This document shows, piece after piece, positions 34,201 to 44,725 of a stretch of 44,725 bases of DNA (its first letter is position 1; each line of letters starts with the position of its first letter). Source of the stretch: Gracilaria caudata (Eukaryota > Rhodophyta > Florideophyceae > Gracilariales > Gracilariaceae); assembly GCA_030374735.1 (NCBI GenBank), contig JASCIV010000114.1, forward strand, positions 1 to 44,725. The letters run 5' to 3'. The notes beneath the pieces are model-generated. The model did no database searches, was not told the DNA's origin, and saw nothing but the letters and a program-made list of their open reading frames with translations. The translations under genes and the position numbers were made by a program.

Positions 34201-37200
34201 TGCCTCTGAAGGAAGAGTGTGCTGCTAGCCGGAAGCTATCCAGTACCTTCTCCGGTCCTATTCAACTGGCAGCGCAATACAGGGCGCAATCCTCTCGCTG
34301 AGGGACACGAGACAACAGCCGACGAGTCGGAAACTGTCTACTCCACGTGCCTCAATAAGGCTTTTCACCGCTGTGGAAATATCCACTGTGCGGCAGAGCA
34401 ATGTACCATATTCATTGATGGCTTGGACCCGTCCATTAGGACGCTCGTTGCCCGACATCGGGAAAATCATCGCCGGATTTCGTATCTGGAACTCGTGCAC
34501 TTTGCCCAAGCAGAGGGTGATGCCCCCCGAGCGTTTACGCGAATCAAATCGCGGACGCGTTGTCTTGGTGTCTTCCCCTTAGAGTAGCGAGACTCGTCTT
34601 TGCCTCTTTCTCGAGGTTCAGCCCCACAGAGATATGACAACTTGCAGTTGCTTCAGGACGATTCGTCTATGCCGACTTCGGAACTTCCCTCCACGTTGAA
34701 GCAGTCTACGGAACGTTCGGACGACGCTCTGTACGCCGGCAATCATGTCCCGGCTTTGCGCGTGCCGCAGGCTGGCGGTTATCGCAATTAATGCCCCGAT
34801 TGGAGAGACCCGTATCCTCCACGGCAGAAACGTCGGACGCCAAACGCGGATCTTCTTCGCACTCTGATTTGTCATACCTGTTACAGGCCCGGACATATCG
34901 CTCCCAATTGTCTATTGCCCATACGAGATTTCGCGCAAATCATACCTCACTATGAGTCATTATCAGCCGCTGAGCGGGAACGTGTTCCCGACACATTGAA
35001 CCCCCGTGCGAAGGCTGTAACTCATCCTGAGAAACAGGAAGTCCATCCCCCATTGGGTTGCAACACAGCCGTAGCTGCGGGCTCTTCAGAACCGCAGAAT
35101 AGTGGCAACGTTCAGCAAAACTGAGTTCGGGAGCCTCCCGCAATGGAGCGGCATGTCCGACACCTTATTCGGCCTTGCCGAGGGCTGAGAGGCCTCGCTC
35201 CTTGGTCACTATCTTGACAAGGAAAGTGGCCACAGAAGACGTGGATTATGAACGCCGTGGCGTTTTGCGTCGTCCGTGGATACGGTCTTGCAACAGTCGG
35301 ATTCCGGATCGAATCATGGTCATGGCGAAACGAAACTATAATGTTTTCGCTGATCTGGGTGTATCCGACCATTACATGGTTCGGCAGTTATCCGTTCTTG
35401 ACCCGGGTTCTGGTCCAAACGTTTTTGTTCAGTCGCTAGGGCCGCCACAACTGCGGTCTCGAATTCGCGCTGCGCCGCTTGTAGATAGAGCGGATGCGAA
35501 CAAAAGGCCAATTTCAACGGTGGGAGTCATTGACCTGGTCGTCAGGCTGGTCGTCGTGTTGTCCAACTAAAGTTCTTGGTTTGTAAGCAGTTGAACGCAC
35601 CGATCAACTCGAATGCGACTTTTGCGACCGCTTTGTCGAAGCAATTCGACCGCGGCGGAGAACCGTTGAAGGGGATGACGGCACAGTGATACCGATTGTT
35701 CGGCGACCCCCTCTACGGGCTAGGAAGAAGCAAGTTCCGTTACTGGCCGCTCAACAACCATTGGCTGATGCTCGTTGGTTTACGAAACTCCGAGTCGCTC
35801 GATCTCTTTGAATTCCACCCGAATCGCAAGTCTGGGTCACGGTCTCTTCCGGAAAGTGCGGTCTACAGGCTGAACAGCCGTTGCCTCAACTTTTTGAGAG
35901 GTAAAATCTTGCCGTCGCTAATGGGATTGTGCTCGTGGACCCTGACAAACCTTTTCAGATACTGGTTGCTAACTTTAGCTGCACTCATATGGTTTTGGTG
36001 AAAGGCCAAGGTATTGGTTCTATGCTTCCACGTCCTGTGGCTATCGTGCCTACTCAGGTCTCTATAGCCGAAGTTCTCGGATTCCTCGAAGCTGAGGAGG
36101 GAACGGGGCAGCGGACTGCTCCGTCAATCATGATCGGCCCGAAAAATATGTCGGGAAAAGCTATGCCGACTTCGTCCGGCGCGGAAGTTCCGAACTCGTC
36201 GGGAGTCGCAGTGCCGACCTCGTCGGATAAGCCTGTATCGCCTGGTTCTGAAAAGAAGGACCCCGTACAGGAGCTTGAGTCCCCGGACTTCAGTCACGTC
36301 CCGGAGACTCACTGTGATAAATTACAGTAGATGATACGTGTGTTCACGCCCATGTGGGACGGTTCCCTTGCTACAATTGCGATTGCAGAACATCGGATTG
36401 ATTTGCTTCCGAACACTCGGCCGATTGCGCAACACCCTTAGAGGGCCGGGCCGACAGCTTGGGAAGAGGAGAAGGCTCAAGTTGAGAAAATGCTCCGCGC
36501 TGGAGTCACTGAAAGGGCTCAATCCCCTTGGGCATCGCCGATCGTGCTCGCGCCCAAAGCTGATGGGTCGTGGCGATTTTGTACCGACTGGTGCAAACTA
36601 AACGCGGCTCCGTTCAAAGATGTCTACCCCATCCCGCGGATGGACGAGTGCATTGACTCGCTAGGTAGCGCAAACATTTTCACGACTCGCTAGGTAGCGC
36701 AAACATTTTCACCACCCTCGAAGCGAATTGGGGCTATTGGCAAGTTTTCGTAAGGGCAGAGGACCGTGATAAGACGGCCTTTTTTGTCATCAGGGACTGT
36801 ACCGGTTCACCCGGATGCCTTTTGGGCGAACGCGCCTGCCACTTTTCAACGAGCTGTGGATATTTTGCTCGCCCGCTTCAAGTGGAAGAAGACCTGCCTG
36901 GTTTACCTGGATGACATCATTGTCTTTTGCAGGAATCTGGACGAGCACCTAGTCCACGTGCGGGATGTAAGGCGAATCCTGCTCGACGCACGCATAACAC
37001 TCAAACTGAAGAAGTGCGAGTTCTTTACCGATACTTTCAAGTATCTCGGCCACATCATCCGTCCTGGACGGCTTTCAATAGACGAAGTGCGTGTGAAATC
37101 CCTCAAAAAGGCGGATCATCGCGTACTCAGACCGAACTCCGATCGTTTCTCGGCTTGTGCAATGTTTATCGTCTCTTCATCCCGCACTTTGCGGATATCG

Positions 37201-40200
37201 CAGCTCCGTTGAACGAATTTGAACGAACTCCTTCGAAAAGGCCAGCCAGTCAAACTGGAACCGCTTGACGACCGTCAGTCTACGGCTTTTTCATCGCTCA
37301 CTGATGCGGTGACGTCGCCACCGATACTATCCCTACCTAGGGCTGGATTGCCGTATACGGTCTATACGGACGCGAGCAAACTTCAGATTGGTTGCGCGTT
37401 GTTTCAGACGTCTGCCAATTTGTTATTGGTCAAGAAGCCTCAACGATCACGAGAGAAACTACTCGGTGCCTGAAAAGGAATGTCTGGCAGTGGTCTGGTC
37501 GTTCCAGACCCTACGACCCTACTTAATGGGGAATCTTTTTGTTGTTCATACCGATAATTCGGCCTTGCGCTGGCTTCTCTCCATTACAGAGCCTTCTGGC
37601 CGCCTAGTGCGGTGGCGTCTCAGATTGTCAGAGTTTGACTTCGAAATCAAGTACAAAAAGAAACTTCTGAACACGCAGGCTGACCCGCTTTCTCATCTTC
37701 CTACTGCGGCCGAAGGGATGCCAGTTGATGATCTGGACGTGCCTTATTTTATGATAACGGACTACGAGAGCGATGCCGAAGAAGAGTCGGAAGGTTGGGA
37801 CTTGTATGACGCTGTCCTAGCCGTCTCTGACGCTACGCTCGTACCGGGTTCTTTCGTGCCCATTACTTCGGAGGAGCTCATTCAGGAACAGCACACTGAC
37901 CCATTCTGTACTGGGATTCGTAGCCGTCTGAACGGTAGAGCTGACGTGTCTTTTGTCGAGAACGACCAAGAATTCTTAATCCGAACTGTCGGAGACACGC
38001 CGCAGATTGTGGTCTCTCACTCGCTTCAAGCACGAGTCTTGCACCTGTCGCACTATGCGAAAGTGTCAGCCCACCTGGGGGTCGAAAGATGTACTATACC
38101 CTCAAGAGGGACTTCTACTGGCCAGCAATGGCACTCGATGCCTATGCCACAGTGCGTGGTTGTTCTGATTGCGCGAAGAACCACGTCAAGCTGCGGAAAT
38201 ACTCGAAAGAGCTAGTGCTTTTCCCTGCTAGGGCACCGCTCGAGTTTGTTGCCATCGATTTACTCGGCGAGTTCGTACGGATACGCCAGGGTAACCGGTT
38301 TCTATTGGTTATAGCCGACCGCTTCTCTAAGCTGGTTCGGACTGTGCCTCTTACGAAGGTTACCGCTAGTGCGGTCGCGCAAGCTTTTGTTACACACTGA
38401 GCGTTTGTATACGGACCAACGATTGATCTGCTGTCGGATAACGGACCGCAGTACGCGGTTAAGTTCTTTCAAGATGTCTGCCGAATTCTCGACATTAAGA
38501 ACTGGTTACTACAACCTACCATCCGCAAAGAAACGGCCAAGTTGAGCGCTTTAGCACAATGTTAAACACAATGTGGACATTCGTTGCGGATCATCCTTCG
38601 GACTGGGATCTGTACACCGACGCGGTGACATATTTCTACAATACGCAGGTTCATCGCACTACACGGATCTCGCCGTTCGAGCTCGTTTTGTCACGCATGC
38701 CACCTTTAGTGGTCATTGAGCCTCGTCCAAAGTTGGATCAATTTCCCTCGCCAAGCTTGCACAGAGAAGCCTGGAAGGAATGGTTGAAGAGGATTATCCC
38801 GCAGGTTGGGCAACATATCGCTAAGGCACAGGCCGCGTACAGGCGTAACTTTGACCGAGGGTGTGCAAGAATGCCCCTCATATTCGGGCTGGTGACTACG
38901 CATTCATACGTAAGATACATTACAATCCGGAGAAGGAAAAGCGACACAAGCTTTCGCCGATTGCGGATGGTCCTTACAAGGTTATCGCTACGACCGACAC
39001 CACGGTAGTCTTGGATGTGGAAGGCTGGCATGAGCGATTTTCGCGAGATCGTGTCGCGCCTGCGCCAACGCCTGCTACTCAGGAACTACAGCCGAATTCG
39101 TCGGGAGACGCAACATCATCTGCACCGGAAGCCGTCGAGACGGATGGGCACACGGTATTTTCTGTGTTGCCGCACCCTACTCGTGGGCTTTCTGATTTGC
39201 CGCACACTTCGGACTCAGCTGTGCCTACGTCTTAGGACAAGCTACTCACATTGGGAGTCGAGTTCTGGCCCCGAAGGGGATTATCAGCGCCCGCCCCGTC
39301 GCCTCACCTGAGGAGGGGGAGGGGAAACCTCGTTCTCTGTCGTTTTCGCCGTCTGGCTCGGAATCGCCTTTGCAGGCTCCGAAAATGGAGATGCTACGCC
39401 TTCGCTACGCAACCGGCAAGACCGGACAGGCACGATGTTACAAGAGCTGATACCATCGCCTTGCGTACGGGAGACATGCCGTTGCTACCGGAGACGCTCA
39501 GTTCGGTGCAGGATACACAGCCAAGTTCCCCGGAACAGAGCCATGTCGATGGCGACATGCCGTCACCGATGGACGCTCAACGCGGAAGCAGTGCTGTCGT
39601 GAACAATGCCGGACTGCCAGGACGAAGTAGGGTTAAGGGTTAGGATCATCAATCGGCATTTAGCTGAGATGCCTAGCGATGTTGGAACAAAACCCCAGGC
39701 AAACCTTCCGTCATACAATTCTCATTGGTTTTTCCGTATCTCAGCTATTTTTCGCATATGTTCAAGGCATCTTCAATGCATTGAATGTTTTAGAAAAAAT
39801 GATTTCAGTAGATCCTCGTTGGATTTCCATGCACTGAACATTCAATGACGCACGACTTGGCCTAGTGAAAATATATAGCCAAAGGATTGAAAATCCTACG
39901 AACATCGAATTCAATTTAATTGCACGGGCTTTCGCTGGATAGGGTGCCGGACCTAAGAAGGGATGATACAGAATAGAAGAAAACAATGCCAGTATTTCTG
40001 ACTTTGCTGCCACATTCTGGGTCGCATATCTATCTGAAAGTAATGGGCACAATGCTCCTTATCCCCAGATCGATAAATGATTTAAAACTCGGATTCTGCT
40101 AGAAAGTCCAACAATCTTGTAAGTATTCCGTAAACGTCCTTCTTCTGAAGTACACATCTCAAACCTTGATAGTCCGTCATCAATGTGAAAGGCTCTGAGC

Positions 40201-41928
40201 GTCATCAGTACATTCTGAACTTCTTCAATGCGAAGATGGAAGCTAATGCTTCTTGCTCGCCTACTGAATACCTCATTTCGGCGGCATTCATCGTTCTTCT
40301 AGAATACTGAGCTAGATAAAACATGCCACCATAGTTCTTTTGAGCTAGCACAGCTTTGAGAGCCACGAGGAGACATCTGTTTCAACACGACAGGGGGCAT
40401 AAAAGTCGGGGAAAGCTACAGCAGAAGTCTTTCTTAGCTTCTTCTGTAACTAAGTAAAGTTCTTTAACATTTCATCATTGATCAATGGTTTTAATTCAAT
40501 ACAATTCAATACAAGATTAAGTTTATCGAAGTTGAGGCATGCAACACTACCGATATCTCGGCCAAGTGAGTGATGGAACGCCGAAAGTAGACAGCAAGAC
40601 TGAAAAAAGTTCTGAGCTCTGCAGTAGGTGCGCGAACAGGGGCATTTTGATTTGCCTCGATCTTCTTCGTGTCTACCAAGACACCATCACCATCAACTGC
40701 AAGGCCAAGCAACTCAATCATGCTTTGAACAAATTCACACTTGGAGATTTCGAGCTTCAGCCCATGCGAGTGTGGAATATCAACATAGATGGAGATTCCA
40801 TTCCCTGAAAGGGCGGTAGTACCGATTTTCTGTAGATGTTTCGACAGTATAGTGGGAGTGCACGATCATACGATTGTGTGAGCTACACTGCACACAGCTA
40901 TCAAGAAGCTTTGAACACTGCATTGCAGGGCATATCAGGCTTTCCACTGAGTTTTCAAAGAGATCTTGACATGGTTCCCACCATTCACCGCATGACATAA
41001 ACTTTTGCGCCAATAAAAATTATTGATTCACTCCATCGAAAAAATTAGATTATTGTTCCAGGAAACGTCGTCGGAAACGGTACAGAACAATTTTTTTTAG
41101 GGACTGTAACCATGTGGTTAAAGCATGCATTTTAATTTAGCGGTGAAAACCGAAACGTTGGAATCCTCAAAAACAGTATAGGGCAAATGAAGCAATGAAT
41201 TTTTAATGTTTCCGAACATGATTGCATTGATGCTGTACCAATATCAAGGTAAAAGAGGTCCAGTATTGTCCTGCTCCACTTTGCTGACTTATAAGTAGTT
41301 AGACCAGTAAAGAGCTGAACCTTAGAGAGCTGTGATTGATCTGAAGGTGACGTGTGGAACGAAGAAGTGCCTATCAACTTAATGTGAGTAAAGGTGCATG
41401 TATTGTTCTCATGTATATATAACTGAGAAAAAGGCCTTTATATGCAATTAATCGTTGCGTGTGGGAAGACTGCTTGTTTTGGCTGCGAAGGTGAAGTCAG
41501 AGGTCATGTGTCCAAGTCTCGATGGGGTCTAAACAAAGAAATAAAAGGAAACAGAAAAGCTCAGAATAGAGCAAAATCCAAATTACGAAGTGTACATCTG
41601 TACATTTTCTAAAGGTGTCTACATGTCTCCCGAGCCTCATTTTTGAACTAAAGATTAGAAACGATGGTTTTTCTGAAAATAGTACATTGTCGAAAGAAAC
41701 TATAAAATTGTATTTTAATTCTGCTCGCACGGTACCAATGGAATGCCATTGGTTTATTAGATATTCCACCAATAATATTCTATCTACAGGGTGTAGGGAT
41801 TCCAATCGTACGAGTCACTTAGGGTGGGCGATTTCACTACGTTTGCGCCCAAAAAAACAAAGCAGAGGCTGTCATTAGCGGCGTTCAATGTGACACTCTG
41901 CCAGAAACTCGTGCGAATTTTTTAATTA

Positions 41929-41959
<31 letters not shown>

Positions 41960-44725
41960 CCAAAGCCGCAACCCGACTGGCTGTTGCGCGCCACTTGGCC
42001 TTCGGACAAACTCTCTATCTTGCGCTTCCCGTGCAGGTGATTCAGGGCTTCACTACAGCATGACAGCACACGAGTATCCGAAGGCAAATTATTTTCTACC
42101 ATTCCTAAGGATTGAAACTGGTATTAATGGAGACACCGCTTGCGAAATAAAGGAGGAAACGTAAGATTGTGGCCCCAAAAATCTGCCATTCAAAATCAAA
42201 CTTTTAATTCATATTGGCGCTAATGGGTACTAAGCGAAGAAAAGGTCATCCACGTGTACGAAGTGGACAACTGCTCACTCTAATTGACCTCCTCAGCCTC
42301 CAGGTCCATGACTGGACCAGGAGCCGAGGTGTTAATATTAGACGCTTCCTGGTCCATCGCCGGACCTGAGCAACACGTGTGAAACTCATGCTGCTGACGG
42401 GCCAGAGGACTGTGCCCAATCACACGGTATTCGACCAAATGGTGCCCGCGGTGTCCACATTGCGCCGCACAGAAGCCAAGATCTCCCCCAGGTAATATCA
42501 ATTCCAAAATTCTTGCGAAACATCCATGTGATTCATCCCCAAGAAAAACTGCTGAAATAGATTGTATTTATTTTTTTCGATGGAAATTTCAATGTATTCT
42601 CATTTGAATGGAATGAACTGCACGCAGAAGTCAAGTTAGATTAGCATTTGATTTTCGGTAGATTTTTCATTCCTTTTTCAATTGATTGTCATTCAGACTC
42701 CCTAAGAGAATCGTTTCGGCGTGGAGTGAATACGGGTTGTGCACGGGTTTATTTAGAAAATTACGTTTTCAAAATCGGGATGTGCACGGACGGTGCACGG
42801 GGTAGATTGTAGTTTTGAACACTTAATTTTCTAAATAAACCCGTGCACGCCCCGTACACACCCCTTGTCTTCCTTCTAGAGACTCCAGAAAAAGATTCAA
42901 AAATTTACAAAATGACGAAAATCTGTTTGGACGCAACGAATCTGGACCTTTCTACTGAATAGGTAACTAACTGGGAACGAATAAGTACTGAAGAAATGCC
43001 GAAGACTTTACTTAGAAGATGATGAATTTTATCTTTGTACGACACGTACGCCAGCCAATGACGCCGACAGATGTGGATACTCTCAAGGACTTTGGCACTT
43101 AATGCTCTATCCTTGGGAAAAGGTAGGGATAATAAGACAGTAGTCGCTTAGGGCACCGGGAAATCCTTCGGCACTTCTTACAATCCGCTGAATCTGCTCC
43201 GTGTTCTTCTTCTGCTTAAACATTTCGTTTTCGCGTGTTCTGCCCCTGACACTCCTTAATTACCTTTTCATGCACACTCTACGTGGCTCATCGGCAAACA
43301 GGCACACGCCGACAAGGCGCTCTGCAAGTAATGCCCTTTGCCGCGAGAGAGATAACGACGACTTCCCTCTCTTCCTTCCCTCTTTTAGGTGGCATTTTCA
43401 GACAAAAGGACCAAGCAGTAGCTTCACCTGCCCTTCTGATCCCAGCGCAATTCCTGTAAAACCCGTCCAGAATCTCGCGCCTCATGAACTCCTCCTCTGG
43501 GGAGCTCTTCAAGAGGGAGTAAGGTCGGGTGGACATAGGTAGAATCTTCCCTCGTTAATCAGCCAAAGCCCCCGCAATGCGTGCAGGTACTCAGAGCTTT
43601 CTCACAGCTTATCTACAAGTTGGCCTGGCAGCTGGGAACCGGCCGGCCGGTGCATGAGTTTACTGACATCCCGTGTCAGCAGATGTGTCCGGGGCACTGT
43701 GCACCAACGCCAGCTCAAGACCTTCTAGAGGACGATGTGGCAATCGGTATGAAAGCCGATAGATCGTGCTCATCGACGTCCCGGGATGAGCCAAAAGTCT
43801 CCATACTGTCCTTCAATCCTAGATAAATGCGCATCAGAATCCCCAGAAGAAACCAGTTGCAGAAACCTCCATTGCCGATGTCACGATATTACAAGGCCCC
43901 AGGCAAAACTTTCCGTCATAGAATTCTCATTGAATTTTCTGTATCTCAGCTATTTTCCACTGATGCTCAAGGCGTCTTCAATGTTCTAAATGTTTTAGAA
44001 AAATTGATTTCATTAGATCCTGGTTGGATTGTGATGCAATAAATATTCAGTGACGCACGATTTGGGCTAATGAAAATAGGTAGCCCAAGGATTGAAAATC
44101 CTATGAACATCGAATTCAATTTAATTGCACGAGTTTTCGCTGGTGGCGAAACAGGGGAAGCATTGGCCCTTTTTCTTATCTGAGAAAAACTTCAAGCCTC
44201 ACAAGATCAGGCCATCCATGTGGTGCAAACCACCGGAGGAAAAGACCGCGTCGCGGTAGAGCACCCCAGCGAAAACTCGTGCAATTAAATCGAATTCGAA
44301 GTTCATAGGATTTTCAATCCTTGGGCAGTCTACGTTCATTAGGCCTAGTCGTGCGTCATTGAATGTTCAATGCATCAAAATCTAACGAGTATCTACTCAA
44401 ATCAATTTTTCTAAAAACTTCAATGCATTGAAGATGCCTTGAACATCTGTGAAAAATAGCTGAGATACAGAAAAATCAATGAGAATTCTATGACGGAAAG
44501 TTTTGCCTGGGCATCCAAAGGGGGTTCAGACCTGCTCCCTTGCGGGTAGGTCAGCGGTAGAACCCTCCGATAGGATTTGCGCTAGCCGGGTGTAAATCCG
44601 GGAAGCCCCGTGCCGAACCAGCGGTCGGAGGTGGGGGAAAGAATCGGTACGTCAGCCCACGATGTGGGAATGCCACAGCGTGTGGAGTAAACCGTGTAAC
44701 GGTTGAGCGATCCGGAGAATATCCG

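Overview
The window reads as nuclear DNA of an intron-poor eukaryote. The evidence is long intronless genes, TATAAAAG-type boxes 30-110 bases upstream of several start codons, secretory signal peptides, an Argonaute, a eukaryotic-type tRNA-Asn with a T-run terminator, and a decayed Ty3/gypsy retrotransposon. Compact intronless gene islands next to retrotransposon-rich deserts, plus a mix of animal-like (transglutaminase) and algal-like (siderophore-binding) genes, would fit a red alga such as a florideophyte. That placement is inference; no sequence here proves it.

Layout. (1) 0.2-26.4 kb is a gene island. In order: a factor-XIII-like transglutaminase (-), a membrane-anchored class III substrate-binding protein resembling siderophore receptors (+), a secreted kelch protein with a PEPAKWT repeat stalk (+), a membrane-anchored FAD monooxygenase (-), a three-helix membrane protein (+), a small unknown protein (-), a hairpin-rich gene-free stretch (13.8-16.4 kb), an intact Argonaute (-), a secreted Cys-rich protein (-), a Zip3/HEI10-like RING coiled-coil protein (+), a CAP-domain protein (+), tRNA-Asn (-) and a secreted Asp-rich repeat protein (-). 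(2) 26.4-31.2 kb is gene-poor and increasingly AT-rich, with one orphan C2H2 zinc-finger frame. (3) 31.2-39.65 kb is a frameshifted Ty3/gypsy element (LTR-like 5' end, primer-binding site, Gag, zinc knuckle, RT, RNase H, integrase) without a recognisable 3' LTR. (4) 39.7-44.7 kb is a repeat graveyard: three copies of a ~245-bp MITE-like element, a second gypsy pol fragment, a GTGCACGG palindromic element, a CAG microsatellite and a possible tRNA-derived SINE.

The genes do not form an operon or one pathway. Four products are secreted or surface-anchored by their N-termini (siderophore-binding-like, kelch, Cys-rich, Asp-rich), and a CAP-domain protein and a transglutaminase with a possible lipidation tail are also present, so cell-surface and wall biology is over-represented. 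The most interesting non-gene signals are: a 10-mer, TACGAAGGTA, found five times including one exact palindrome; a related 10-mer, TACCCTTGTA, found four times; and near-perfect RNA hairpins of pre-miRNA size between 13.98 and 15.94 kb, beside an Argonaute whose catalytic tetrad and 5'-phosphate pocket are intact.
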